Part shown: positions 28,750 through 37,136 of the stretch, piece after piece
Layout: each line of letters opens with the position of its first letter
How positions within the stretch are numbered: position 1 is the stretch's first letter
Assembly (NCBI RefSeq): GCF_026625705.1
Contig: NZ_CP113059.1
Span: 4,376,389 to 4,440,388 of the forward strand
DNA length: 64,000 bases
DNA from: Pedobacter sp. SL55
GTDB lineage: Bacteria > Bacteroidota > Bacteroidia > Sphingobacteriales > Sphingobacteriaceae
Reading direction: 5' to 3'
Made by a program: the position numbers and the translations under genes
The notes under the pieces: generated by a model
What the model was told of the DNA's origin: nothing
Seen by the model: the letters and a program-made list of their open reading frames with translations, nothing else
The model's database searches: none

Positions 28750-28757
28750 TAACTTTG
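28750..28757 (+). promoter_or_regulatory. -7 element of the transketolase operon
   Basis: TAACTTTG fits TAnnTTTG, 28 bases before the start codon. Just upstream are two direct TACAAATGG repeats (28720-28739) of unknown meaning. Confidence 0.4.
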
Positions 28758-28785
28758 TTACATTACATATAATTATATTTTTTAG

Positions 28786-29631
28786 ATGAAACATACAATC
28801 AGTGAACTAGAAGATATCGCTTCGCAAGTAAGAAGAGATATCCTGCGCATGGTACATGCTGTACAATCTGGACACCCTGGCGCTTCGCTAGGCTGCGCAG
28901 ATTTTTTCACAGCACTATATTTCGAAGTAATGAACCACAACCCAGAGTTTGACATGGACGGCAAGAACGAAGATCTCTTCTTCTTATCTAACGGACATAT
29001 TTCTCCAGTTTGGTATAGTGTACTAGCAAGAGCAGGTTATTTCGAAGTTAGCGAACTGAGCACTTTTAGAAAACTAGATTCTAGGCTTCAAGGACACCCA
29101 ACCACACACGAACATTTGCCAGGCGTACGTATTGCATCAGGCTCTTTGGGGCAAGGACTATCTGTAGCTATTGGTGCTGCCCTAGCCAAAAAAATAAACG
29201 GAGATCATTCTTTAGTTTATGCTTTATTAGGCGATGGCGAGCTACAAGAAGGCCAAAACTGGGAAGCTTTCATGTTTGCCCCTCATAACAAAGTAGATAA
29301 CATCATTGCCTCGATAGATTACAATGGTCAACAAATTGATGGCCCTACCGAAAAGGTACTTTCTTTAGAAAATTTACAAGCCAAATTTGAAGCTTTTGGT
29401 TGGCATGTAATTACTTCTGATGGTAACGACATGGAAGGAATTGTAAAAGCTTTACACTATGCAAAATCGCTAACAGGAAAAGGCAAACCTATCTTAAATC
29501 TAATGAGCACACAAATGGGTTATGGTGTAGATTTTATGGTTGGCACCCACAAATGGCATGGCTCGGCACCTAATGATGCACAATTAGAAAGCGCACTAGG
29601 CCAAATTAAAGAAACAGCTGGGGATTATTAA
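28786..29631 (+). CDS. Transketolase, N-terminal (TPP-binding) subunit
   Basis: First half of a split transketolase, 281 residues. It has HPGASLGCADFF (30-41), ASGSLGQGLSVAIG (117-130) and the thiamine diphosphate/Mg motif GDGELQEGQNWEA (149-161). Transketolase moves two-carbon units between sugar phosphates in the non-oxidative pentose phosphate pathway. In many Bacteroidota and Archaea the enzyme is encoded as two genes; the partner follows 145 bases later, with a word-repeat spacer between. Confidence 0.93.
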   Translation: MKHTISELEDIASQVRRDILRMVHAVQSGHPGASLGCADFFTALYFEVMNHNPEFDMDGKNEDLFFLSNGHISPVWYSVLARAGYFEVSELSTFRKLDSRLQGHPTTHEHLPGVRIASGSLGQGLSVAIGAALAKKINGDHSLVYALLGDGELQEGQNWEAFMFAPHNKVDNIIASIDYNGQQIDGPTEKVLSLENLQAKFEAFGWHVITSDGNDMEGIVKALHYAKSLTGKGKPILNLMSTQMGYGVDFMVGTHKWHGSAPNDAQLESALGQIKETAGDY

Positions 29632-29635
29632 TTAG

Positions 29636-29776
29636 ATTCGAGAATTTAGATATGAGATTTGAGAAACTTTTAAAATCGCATATCATATATAACAACAAAG
29701 AGATTTTGAGAAAAAAGATTTAAGACTGAAATACCTGTCTCACATCTAGCATCTCATGTCTCATGTCTCACGAAAA
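29636..29776. repeat. word-repeat spacer between transketolase subunit genes
   Basis: Starts with TTAGATATGAGATTTGAGA and ends with CATCTAGCATCTCATG plus a doubled TCTCATG, partly complementary to the start. The same TAGATATGAGATTTGAGA phrase recurs after the second subunit gene at 30744. Confidence 0.5.
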
Positions 29777-30733
29777 ATGAAAAAATACACTTACACAGAT
29801 AAAAAAGATACTCGCTCTGGTTTTGGGGCAGGCTTGCATGAAGCAGGTAAAAGAAACGAAAATGTAGTTGCGCTTTGTGCAGACTTAGTAGGTTCATTAA
29901 AAATGGATGCTTTTATTAAGGATTTCCCTGAGCGTTTCTTTCAAATTGGAATTGCTGAAGCAAACATGATGGGCATTGCAGCCGGCTTAACCATTGGCGG
30001 TAAAATTCCTTTTACAGGTACTTTTGCTAACTTTTCTACAGGCAGAGTTTACGATCAAATCCGCCAGTCAATCGCTTACTCAGGCAAAAATGTAAAAATT
30101 TGTGCTTCTCACGCCGGTTTAACTTTGGGAGAAGATGGAGCAACCCACCAAATCTTAGAAGATATAGGTTTAATGAAAATGCTGCCAGGAATGGTGGTTA
30201 TTAACCCTTGCGATTACAACCAAACCAAAGCTGCTACCCTAGCCATTATGGATTACGAAGGGCCAGTTTACCTACGTTTCGGTCGCCCGGTAATTCCTGT
30301 ATTTACGCCAGAAGATCAAAAATTTGAAATTGGTAAAGCCTGGATGGTAAACGAAGGTAAAGACGTAACCATTGTTGCAACTGGCCACATGGTATGGAGA
30401 GCCATACAAGCTGGCGAGGAATTAGAGAAACTAGGTATCGATGCTGAAATTATAAATATCCACACCATTAAACCTTTGGACGAAGAAGCCATCTTAAAGT
30501 CGGTACAAAAGACTGGATGTATTGTAACTTGCGAAGAGCACAATAAATTTGGTGGTTTAGGCGAGAGTGTTGCACGTTTCTTAACCACAACTTATTTGGC
30601 TCCGCAAGAATTTGTAGCTGTTGATGATAGTTTTGGCGAAAGTGCAACGCCAGATCAATTAATGACGAAATACAAATTAGACCCAGCCGATATTGTTGCT
30701 GCTGCGCAAAAAGCGATAGCTAGGAAAAAATAG
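29777..30733 (+). CDS. Transketolase, C-terminal subunit
   Basis: Second half of the split enzyme, 318 residues from MKKYTYTDKKDTRSGFG. An ATG seven codons upstream lies inside the spacer repeat and encodes a non-conserved MSHVSRK, so it is not used. Pyrimidine-binding domain features are the catalytic-glutamate segment FFQIGIAEANMMGIAAGL and the later SHAGLTLGEDGATHQ; the C-terminal domain carries INIHTIKPLDEEAI and EEHNKFGGLGE. It pairs with the upstream subunit to form the active site. Confidence 0.93.
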   Translation: MKKYTYTDKKDTRSGFGAGLHEAGKRNENVVALCADLVGSLKMDAFIKDFPERFFQIGIAEANMMGIAAGLTIGGKIPFTGTFANFSTGRVYDQIRQSIAYSGKNVKICASHAGLTLGEDGATHQILEDIGLMKMLPGMVVINPCDYNQTKAATLAIMDYEGPVYLRFGRPVIPVFTPEDQKFEIGKAWMVNEGKDVTIVATGHMVWRAIQAGEELEKLGIDAEIINIHTIKPLDEEAILKSVQKTGCIVTCEEHNKFGGLGESVARFLTTTYLAPQEFVAVDDSFGESATPDQLMTKYKLDPADIVAAAQKAIARKK

Positions 30734-30742
30734 AATGGAGAC

Positions 30743-30808
30743 ATTAGATATGAGATTTGAGACATCGAGCCAAATCTCATATCTCAAATCTCGAATCTCT
30801 TATCTAAT
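30743..30808. repeat. inverted word-repeat spacer before the ECF sigma gene
   Basis: Bases 30743-30763 match the complement of 30788-30808 at 18 of 21 positions (phrase ATTAGATATGAGATTTGAGA), giving a hairpin with a 24-base loop. The inner part repeats the same words once more. Confidence 0.6.
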
Positions 30809-30813
30809 TATAA

Positions 30814-31365
30814 ATGAAGCAAGTTGAAGACGAAGAAATACTCTCTAAGTTTAGTGTTGAAAAAACACAAAACGAAGCCTTCAACTTGCTTTTACAAAAG
30901 TATCAGCAAAAAATTTATTGGCACATTCGTCGCTTGGTAATAGACCACGACGATGCTGATGATTTAGTACAAGAAACTTTTGTTAAGGTCTGGAAGAACT
31001 TACATAACTTCCGCAGCGATTCGCAACTGTACACCTGGATTTACAGAATTGCCACTAACGAGTCTATTACCTTTCTTAACAAAAAGAAAAACAGAAACAA
31101 CATTTCGTTAGATGAAGTAAATTCTGAACTAGCAGAAACATTGGCTTCTTCTACCCATTTTGATGGCGACAAAATTCAACGCAAATTGCAGCAAGCCATC
31201 TTAACGCTACCAGAAAAGCAGCGCATTATTTTTAATATGAAATATTTTGATGACATGAAATATGAAGAAATCTCCGAAGTTTTAGGCACTACGGTAGGCG
31301 CCCTAAAAGCGTCTTTTCATATTGCTGTCAAAAAAATAGAGGCAATTTTAATAAATCAAGATTGA
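30814..31365 (+). CDS. ECF-type RNA polymerase sigma factor
   Basis: 183-residue sigma-70-family factor. Region 2 shows DDADDLVQETFVKVWKNL and the melting helix YTWIYRIATNESITFLNKKK; region 4 shows LPEKQRIIFNMKYFDDMKYEEISEVLGTT in parts, then GALKASFHIAVKKI. It leads a three-gene unit with a membrane protein and a periplasmic protein, an arrangement found in Bacteroidota for membrane-sensed sigma factors. Target promoters are not visible here. Confidence 0.92.
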   Translation: MKQVEDEEILSKFSVEKTQNEAFNLLLQKYQQKIYWHIRRLVIDHDDADDLVQETFVKVWKNLHNFRSDSQLYTWIYRIATNESITFLNKKKNRNNISLDEVNSELAETLASSTHFDGDKIQRKLQQAILTLPEKQRIIFNMKYFDDMKYEEISEVLGTTVGALKASFHIAVKKIEAILINQD

Positions 31366-31404
31366 TATTAAACCTTTTGCAAAAAAAAACATCAATAAAT
31401 ACAA

Positions 31405-32016
31405 ATGAGTAAAATGGCCGACAATATGGAATGGGAAAACGAAGCGCCACAACTAGCAAAGCTGAAAAAATCTAATCCTTTTACAGTTCCTTCTAATTAT
31501 TTTGAGGGGCTAGAAGAAAGGATCAATCAATCTGTATTTATCAGTGCTCTACAAAAAAATGAGGACGCAGGGTTTGTTGTTCCTGCAAATTATTTCGAGA
31601 CACTAGAAAATCAGATTACATCTAGAATTTCTTTGGAGCAACTTAAAACCAAAACGCAAGGATTTTCAGTTCCGGAAGGTTACTTCGAAAAACTCCAGCA
31701 AAACATTGTTACCAAAACTACAGAAACAAAAAAAACTCTTAAACTTTGGCATCAACCACTATTTAAATACGCTGTTGCAGCATGTTTAGTAATTGCTTCT
31801 ACTGCGGGCTGGTTTGCAAATGAACATTATCAGAATAACCAATTACGCAAAACAGAATTAGCTAAAGAGCAAATGCTTTATGATATAGACGAAAGCGTAA
31901 TTATGGAATACATGCAGGAGGCTCAAAATGTTAAAACTGCAAGTTTCACTGAAAGCGAAATGGAAAACTACATTTTAGATAATTTTTCTACTAACGATTT
32001 ATCTAACAATTTATAA
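31405..32016 (+). CDS. Membrane protein with triple YFE repeat, putative anti-sigma partner
   Basis: 203 residues with no catalytic domain. Three copies of a 15-residue motif, F-x-V-P-x-x-YFE-x-L-x-x-x-I, occur at residues 26-40, 57-71 and 87-101, followed by a single transmembrane helix (about 119-137) and an acidic C-terminal part outside. It lies 39 bases after the ECF sigma gene and four bases before a periplasmic sensor-like gene, so a role as anti-sigma or tether is likely from position. It lacks the zinc-binding HxxxCxxC signature of common anti-sigma factors. Confidence 0.7.
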   Translation: MSKMADNMEWENEAPQLAKLKKSNPFTVPSNYFEGLEERINQSVFISALQKNEDAGFVVPANYFETLENQITSRISLEQLKTKTQGFSVPEGYFEKLQQNIVTKTTETKKTLKLWHQPLFKYAVAACLVIASTAGWFANEHYQNNQLRKTELAKEQMLYDIDESVIMEYMQEAQNVKTASFTESEMENYILDNFSTNDLSNNL

Positions 32017-32019
32017 AAT

Positions 32020-32472
32020 ATGAATAAGCTAATTTTTGCACTATTAATTTTCGTTCCTAGCTTGGCTATAGCCCAAGGCTCACGTGGCGGCGAAAAAATG
32101 GAAGCCAGAAAAGTTGCTTGGTTAACCACTAAACTAGATCTATCTGCAGAAGATGCCAAGATTTTTTGGCCAATTTATAACGATTACGTAAGAGAGCAAT
32201 CTATATTGAGAAAAGAACGCTTTCAAAAAATGATCAGTTTTAGAAAACTAAAAGAGATTGAAGATTTGGATGATGAAGAAATCCAGACTTTAATTTTAAA
32301 CGATTTCAATTTTAGACAACGAGATTTGAATATAGAACGTAAATACTACAATAAATTCAAATCTAGCTTGCCCATAAAAACTGTAGGAAAATTCTACAGG
32401 GCACAAGAGGCTTTTAAGAAAGAGATTTTACAACAGTATAGGGCGGCCATGCCTTCTCAGCCAGCAAATTAA
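32020..32472 (+). CDS. Periplasmic protein, ECF sigma-linked sensor (Spy-like helical)
   Basis: 150-residue exported helical protein with a 19-residue signal peptide (MNKLIFALLIFVPSLAIAQ). The mature part is rich in charged helices: WLTTKLDLSAEDAKIFWPIY and FNFRQRDLNIERKYYNKF, with the DLSAEDA-type helix similar in spirit to the LTxxQ helices of Spy/CpxP chaperones. It is the third gene of the sigma unit and ends with a strong terminator 22 bases later. Its job is inferred to be detecting envelope stress and relaying to the membrane protein. Confidence 0.7.
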   Translation: MNKLIFALLIFVPSLAIAQGSRGGEKMEARKVAWLTTKLDLSAEDAKIFWPIYNDYVREQSILRKERFQKMISFRKLKEIEDLDDEEIQTLILNDFNFRQRDLNIERKYYNKFKSSLPIKTVGKFYRAQEAFKKEILQQYRAAMPSQPAN

Positions 32473-32494
32473 ATTGCACAACGATAAGCTTTAG

Positions 32495-32524
32495 AAAAGT
32501 CTCGACCTTTGTCGGGACTTTTTT
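32495..32524 (+). terminator. terminator of the ECF sigma operon
   Basis: AAAAGTCTCGAC and GTCGGGACTTTT form a 12-bp stem (one G-U pair) with a 4-base loop and a T6 tail. Confidence 0.85.
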
Positions 32525-32563
32525 ATTTGAACTTATTTTCAAAAAACTGAGAATTAAATCAAC

Positions 32564-32571
32564 TATTTTTG
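32564..32571 (+). promoter_or_regulatory. -7 element four bases before ATG of the class III aminotransferase
   Basis: TATTTTTG, then TGCT, then ATG, as for engB, the FAH gene and smpB. Confidence 0.5.
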
Positions 32572-32575
32572 TGCT

Positions 32576-33808
32576 ATGCTTACTCAAAGACAACTCTTTT
32601 TAAAACATAACGCTCAAACTTCTACCACTCCACTATTGCTCGAATTTGTAAAAGCACAAGGAGTATATATTTACGATGCTGAAGGGAAAGCATACATCGA
32701 TTTAATTGCGGGAATTGGTGTTAGCAACGTAGGACATTGCCATCCTAACGTGGTGACGGCTGTACAAAAGCAAGCCGAAACTTACATGCACCTAATGGTT
32801 TATGGAGAGTATGTTCAAAATCCGCAAGTAAATTTTGCTACGGCATTAGCATCGGTTTTACCAAATAATCTTAATAGCACCTACTTTGTAAACTCTGGTG
32901 CCGAAGCAGTGGAAGGCGCCATGAAATTAGCGAAGCGCTATACGGGCAGAAAAGGCTTTGTGGCTTGTTTAAACTCGTACCATGGTAGCACGCAAGGTGC
33001 CGAAAGTTTAATGAAAAGCACCGATGGCGAGGGCTATTCTGCTGGTTATGGGCCGTTTTTACCAAACGTTGATTTTATCAATCACAATAACCTTACCGAT
33101 TTAGATAAAATTACCGCCGAAACTGCGGCAGTTTTTGTTGAACCAGTACAAGGAGAAGCAGGAATAAGAGTGGCTGACCAAACTTATATGGAAGCCCTGA
33201 GAGCTAAATGTACAGAAACCGGAGCTTTATTAGTTTTCGACGAGATACAATCAGGTTTTGGCAGAACTGGAAAAATGTTTGCTTTTGAGCATTACAATAT
33301 AGTTCCTGACATTTTACTGCTAGCTAAAGGCATTGGTGGTGGAATGCCCATCGGTGCTTTCATCAGCTCTCTAGAAATCATGTCGGTTTTGTCTTACAAT
33401 CCTATCTTAGGCCACATGACCACTTTTGGCGGGCATCCTGTTTGTTGCGCTGCAGGTTTGGCCACGTTGACGACTTTATTGGATGAAAAAATAGTGGATC
33501 AGGTGGAAGCAAAAGGAGAGCTTTTCAAGCAATTGTTACAAAATCCGGCTATTACAGAAATTAGAGGAAAAGGCCTAATGCTTGCCGTAGGTTTTGATAG
33601 TTTTGAAACGAACAAAGCCATTATCGACGCCTGTATTGAGGATGGAATTATTAGTGATTGGTTCTTGCATTGCAGCGATGCCATGCGTATTGCGCCGCCT
33701 TTAACCATTACAGAAGAGGAAATTAAAAAAGCTTGCAATGTGATTTTAAGGAACATTGAAGCGGTAACGGTTGAAATTAAAAGTAGAAAGTTAAAAGTAG
33801 AAAGTTAA
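32576..33808 (+). CDS. Class III PLP-dependent aminotransferase (acetylornithine/ornithine type)
   Basis: 410-residue fold-type I aminotransferase. PLP-site residues are seen in FVNSGAEAVEGAMKLA (105-120), the Asp222 segment LVFDEIQSGFGRTG, and Lys251 in LLAKGIGGGMPIGA, the Schiff-base lysine. Sequence features fit the aspartate aminotransferase family subgroup that includes ArgD and ornithine aminotransferases, but no arginine genes are adjacent, so the substrate stays open. The last residues (IKSRKLKVES) are encoded by two tandem copies of a 14-base spacer word, so the original C-terminus was probably shorter. Confidence 0.87.
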   Translation: MLTQRQLFLKHNAQTSTTPLLLEFVKAQGVYIYDAEGKAYIDLIAGIGVSNVGHCHPNVVTAVQKQAETYMHLMVYGEYVQNPQVNFATALASVLPNNLNSTYFVNSGAEAVEGAMKLAKRYTGRKGFVACLNSYHGSTQGAESLMKSTDGEGYSAGYGPFLPNVDFINHNNLTDLDKITAETAAVFVEPVQGEAGIRVADQTYMEALRAKCTETGALLVFDEIQSGFGRTGKMFAFEHYNIVPDILLLAKGIGGGMPIGAFISSLEIMSVLSYNPILGHMTTFGGHPVCCAAGLATLTTLLDEKIVDQVEAKGELFKQLLQNPAITEIRGKGLMLAVGFDSFETNKAIIDACIEDGIISDWFLHCSDAMRIAPPLTITEEEIKKACNVILRNIEAVTVEIKSRKLKVES

Positions 33809-33811
33809 AAG
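33779..33811. repeat. tandem 14-mer at the end of the aminotransferase gene
   Basis: AAAAGTAGAAAGTT occurs at 33779-33792 and 33793-33806, followed by AAAAGT. Related words (TACTTTCTACTTTTAACTTTTAAAG, as short pieces) fill 49306-49329. The repeat codes for the last residues and the stop of the upstream protein. Confidence 0.6.
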
Positions 33812-33818
33812 TATTGAT

Positions 33819-34100
33819 ATGCAAATCATTCAAGAAAACGAAGAAAGAAGAGGCTTTTTCAAAGCTATAGAAGATGGTAAAGAAGCGGGTTTAATGACTT
33901 ACACTTGGGCTGGGCCAACCAAATTTATCATAGATCACACCGAAGTGAATGAAAATTTTAAAGGTAAAGGAGTTGGGCAACAAATGTTGATGAAAGCTGT
34001 GGAATACGCCAGAACAAATCATTTAAAGATTATGCCTTTGTGTCCGTTCGCTAAATCTGTATTTGACAAGAATACTGAGATTGCAGACGTGTTGTTTTAG
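33819..34100 (+). CDS. Small GNAT-fold N-acetyltransferase (Acetyltransf_CG type)
   Basis: A 93-residue protein that covers only the acetyl-CoA-binding half of a GNAT domain: HTEVNENFKGKGVGQQMLMKA contains the pyrophosphate loop (G-K-G-V-G), followed by the CPFAKS motif with cysteine near residue 72. This short family (PF14542, human GATD-like and bacterial YjdJ) has few tested functions. It lies ten bases after the aminotransferase stop and is probably cotranscribed. Confidence 0.85.
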   Translation: MQIIQENEERRGFFKAIEDGKEAGLMTYTWAGPTKFIIDHTEVNENFKGKGVGQQMLMKAVEYARTNHLKIMPLCPFAKSVFDKNTEIADVLF

Positions 34101-34125
34101 TGCTGCCTTCAACGTAAACAATACA

Positions 34126-34227
34126 CGTCATCCCAAATTTATTTCTGGGATCTTAATGCTTGAAATCTGAACACACACTTTATAACTAGCTATACGCTTT
34201 AAGCTTCCCGCATACACGGGAATGACG
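34126..34227. repeat. CGTCATCCC...GGGAATGACG repeat element
   Basis: The 102-base element starts CGTCATCCC and ends GGGAATGACG, imperfect terminal inverted repeats. An inner perfect hairpin TTCCCG-CATACA-CGGGAA occupies 34205-34222. It fills the gap between two convergent genes and looks like a dispersed extragenic repeat. No full second copy is in the window, though 49135-49155 carries a related type of phrase. Confidence 0.55.
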
Positions 34228-34253
34228 AAATAGCGAAAGAAAGAGAAGCCTTG

Positions 34254-35174
34254 TTAACTCATCTTCTGGCGCTTAATCAAGTAAGCTTCCAAAATATGAT
34301 TGAAGCCAGCGTTGATATCCGCATCAACCATATCAATTTTATATTGCGCACATTTTAGCGTAAGATTTTTTCTGTATTCATTCATCTGCTTCAAATAAGC
34401 ATCTTTCACCTTAGCTGCGTGTGCTTTCAACACTGTTCCCGTTTCCATATCCACAAATTCGTAAGGTCTATTTTCAAAATTGAAATCAAGCTCTTTGGTT
34501 TTATCGATTACATTAAAAACGATGACTTCGTGTTTATTAAACTTTAGGTGCTGTAGCGCAGAAAAAATTTGATCCAACCTATCGGTGCTATTCGCAGTCT
34601 GCAACATATCGCTAAACACCACAACTAAAGAACGCTTATGGATTAAATCTGCAATTTGGTGCAAAGCCGAAGACAAATCCGTTTGTATATTTAACTGAGA
34701 AGTGGCTAAAACTTCTTCCAATTTAGCAAACAAAAACTTCTGATGCACACTGGTTGATTTTGCAGGTGTATTTAGTTTCAATTGATCGGTAAACAAACTC
34801 AAACCAAATGCATCTCGTTGGCGTTTCAGCAAATAAATTAAAGCCGCTGTACTTTGCACTGAAAAAGCAAGCTTGTTATATTTATCGTTAGGAAAGTACA
34901 TAGACGAGGAAACATCAATTACAAACTGACACCTCAAATTGGTTTCTTCCTCGTAACGTTTGCTAAATAGCTTATCAGTCTTGGCAAATAATTTCCAGTC
35001 GATACTTTTAACGCTATCGCCATTATTATAAAGCCTGTGCTCGGCAAATTCTACAGAAAAACCGTGGAAAGGACTTTTATGTAAGCCAGTAATAAAACCC
35101 TCTACCACTTGCTTAGCTAAAAGCTCTAAACTACTTTCAAATCTTATCTCATCTGGTTTTTGCGATGTTTGCAT
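34254..35174 (-). CDS. DUF58 domain-containing protein (von Willebrand-like)
   Basis: 306-residue cytosolic protein. DUF58 signature SIDWKLFAKTDKLFSKRYEEE (57-77, written here within limits) precedes a vWA-like domain with the MIDAS motif DVSSS (Asp87, Ser89, Ser91), so metal-dependent adhesion is possible. DUF58 proteins normally sit beside a MoxR-type AAA ATPase; none is found in the window, so this gene stands apart from its usual partner. Function is not established. Confidence 0.87.
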   Translation of the reverse strand: MQTSQKPDEIRFESSLELLAKQVVEGFITGLHKSPFHGFSVEFAEHRLYNNGDSVKSIDWKLFAKTDKLFSKRYEEETNLRCQFVIDVSSSMYFPNDKYNKLAFSVQSTAALIYLLKRQRDAFGLSLFTDQLKLNTPAKSTSVHQKFLFAKLEEVLATSQLNIQTDLSSALHQIADLIHKRSLVVVFSDMLQTANSTDRLDQIFSALQHLKFNKHEVIVFNVIDKTKELDFNFENRPYEFVDMETGTVLKAHAAKVKDAYLKQMNEYRKNLTLKCAQYKIDMVDADINAGFNHILEAYLIKRQKMS

Positions 35175-35313
35175 ACAGTAAAACTAACGAAAAGATTTAA
35201 AAACGCAATTGCCAAGCCTGTAAGATAACAGATGTAGCTCGTAGCCTAATAATTGCAATCAGTTCGATGTGATATTAACGGCTTGTGTAAGCGGCATTAA
35301 CCAAGTATTTTAC

Positions 35314-35321
35314 TATTTTTG
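35314..35321 (+). promoter_or_regulatory. -7 element of lysS
   Basis: TATTTTTG, 15 bases before the chosen ATG. The final TTG of this box could be misread as an in-frame start codon, which would add six residues. Confidence 0.5.
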
Positions 35322-35336
35322 CAAAAAATACAATTA

Positions 35337-37046
35337 ATGAGTATAGGATTATCAGAACAGGAATTATTGCGTCGCGATTCGTTAAAACAACTTCGCGAAC
35401 TGGGTATTAACCCGTATCCTGCAGAGGCGTACGAAATCAATGCTAATGCAGCAGACATTTTAGCTAACTACGAAAAAGATAAAACAGCATACAAGACCAT
35501 CAGCATTGCCGGTAGAATTATGGGTCGCAACATTATGGGAGCGGCTTCTTTCGCCGAACTTCAAGATGCTACTGGTCGTATCCAAATTTATTTGAAGCGT
35601 GATGAGCTTTGCCCTACTGATGATAAGACCCTGTACAATACCGTATTTAAGAAGTTATTAGACATTGGCGATTTTATTGGTGTTGAGGGCTATGTTTTTA
35701 CTACTCAAACTGGCGAAATTTCGGTGCATGTAAATAAATTAACAGTACTTTCTAAATCTTTACGTCCGTTGCCAATTGTAAAACGAGATGATGAAGGCAA
35801 TGTTTACGATGGTTTTACCAATCCGGAGTTGCGTTACAGAATGCGTTACGTAGATTTAACGGTAAACCCAGATTACAAACAAATCTTCATCAACCGTTCT
35901 AAGGTAATTAATACCATGCGTAATTATTTCGACAGCCAAGGCTGGATGGAAGTAGAAACGCCAATTTTACAAGCGGTGCATGGTGGTGCGGCGGCTCGTC
36001 CGTTTGCCACACACCACAACACCTTAGACATGCCTTTGTTTTTACGTATTGCGAACGAGCTTTACCTAAAAAGGTTAATTGTTGCCGGTTTTGATGGGGT
36101 GTACGAGTTCGGTAAAATGTTCCGTAACGAAGGCATGGACAGAACGCATAACCCCGAATTTACCTCAATGGAAATCTACGTAGCTTACAAAGACTACGTT
36201 TGGATGATGGGGATGGTGGAAGAGTGTTTGGAGAAAATTGCTGTGGCTATCCACGGTTCGCCTGTGGTAAAAGTTGGTGGACATGAAATTGATTTTGCTG
36301 GTCCGTACGAGAAATTAACGATGTACGAATCAATCCAAAAATATACTGGTATCGATGTCTCTGAGATGAGCGAAGAGCAATTGGCTCAAACTTGTAAAGA
36401 TTTAGGTATCGAGATTGATGACAGCATGGGTCGTGGTAAATTGGTTGATGAGCTTTTCAGTGAGAAAGTGGAAGCGAACTTAATTCAGCCTACTTACATT
36501 ACCGACTACCCTATCGAAATGACGCCTTTAGCGAAGAAACACCGTAGCAAAGATGGTTTGGTAGAGCGTTTCGAACTTTTTGTAATGGGTAAAGAAATTG
36601 GCAATGCTTATTCTGAGTTGAATGACCCAATTGACCAAAAAGAGCGTTTCGAAGAACAATTGAAATTAGCGGCCAGAGGCGATGATGAAGCTATGGCGAT
36701 GGATGATGATTTCGTTCGTGCTTTAGAGTATGGTATGCCACCAACATCTGGTTTAGGTATTGGTATTGATAGATTAGTGATGTTAATGACCGATCAATCG
36801 ACCATCCAAGAAGTATTGTTCTTCCCGCAAATGCGTCCAGAGAAAAAGAAAGTTGAGCTTTCTGCTGAAGAAGCTGAATTATACGCTTTGGTAAAAGAAG
36901 GCGAACAATACTTGTTAAGTGACGTAAAAGCACAATTAACAGACTGGAGCAACAAAAAATGGGATACCACTTTGAAAGGCTTAACTGGAAAAAACATCCT
37001 TAAAGTAAATAAAACGGATGACGGTTTGTTTTTGAGCCACAAATAG
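35337..37046 (+). CDS. lysS: Lysyl-tRNA synthetase (class II)
   Basis: Charges tRNA-Lys. The 569-residue protein starts MSIGLSEQELLRRDSLKQL and has the N-terminal OB-fold anticodon domain (about 55-160), motif 2 FRNEGMDRTHNPEFTSME (about 260-278) and motif 3 GLGIGIDRL (about 472-480). A C-terminal extension of about 70 residues after the motif 3 region (VELSAEEAELYALVKEGEQYL) is characteristic of Bacteroidota LysS. An upstream in-frame TTG belongs to the promoter -7 box and is not taken as the start. A strong terminator follows. Confidence 0.95.
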   Translation: MSIGLSEQELLRRDSLKQLRELGINPYPAEAYEINANAADILANYEKDKTAYKTISIAGRIMGRNIMGAASFAELQDATGRIQIYLKRDELCPTDDKTLYNTVFKKLLDIGDFIGVEGYVFTTQTGEISVHVNKLTVLSKSLRPLPIVKRDDEGNVYDGFTNPELRYRMRYVDLTVNPDYKQIFINRSKVINTMRNYFDSQGWMEVETPILQAVHGGAAARPFATHHNTLDMPLFLRIANELYLKRLIVAGFDGVYEFGKMFRNEGMDRTHNPEFTSMEIYVAYKDYVWMMGMVEECLEKIAVAIHGSPVVKVGGHEIDFAGPYEKLTMYESIQKYTGIDVSEMSEEQLAQTCKDLGIEIDDSMGRGKLVDELFSEKVEANLIQPTYITDYPIEMTPLAKKHRSKDGLVERFELFVMGKEIGNAYSELNDPIDQKERFEEQLKLAARGDDEAMAMDDDFVRALEYGMPPTSGLGIGIDRLVMLMTDQSTIQEVLFFPQMRPEKKKVELSAEEAELYALVKEGEQYLLSDVKAQLTDWSNKKWDTTLKGLTGKNILKVNKTDDGLFLSHK

Positions 37047-37070
37047 TTAACAAAAGCTTAATAAAAACTT

Positions 37071-37104
37071 AAAAGGCTTGTAGATTTAGATTTACAAGCC
37101 TTTT
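37071..37104 (+). terminator. terminator of lysS
   Basis: 12-bp perfect stem AAAAGGCTTGTA / TACAAGCCTTTT with a 10-base loop and T-rich end. Confidence 0.85.
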
Positions 37105-37136
37105 CTATTTTAGTGCCGTACTAAATCTAAAATAAA

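Noticed and set aside
29756..29776. Earlier ATG for the second transketolase subunit
   Set aside because: The added MSHVSRK residues come from the TCTCATG spacer repeat and not from conserved sequence.
35319..35336. TTG start adding six residues to LysS
   Set aside because: The TTG is the end of a TATTTTTG -7 promoter box, so it should not be in the message.
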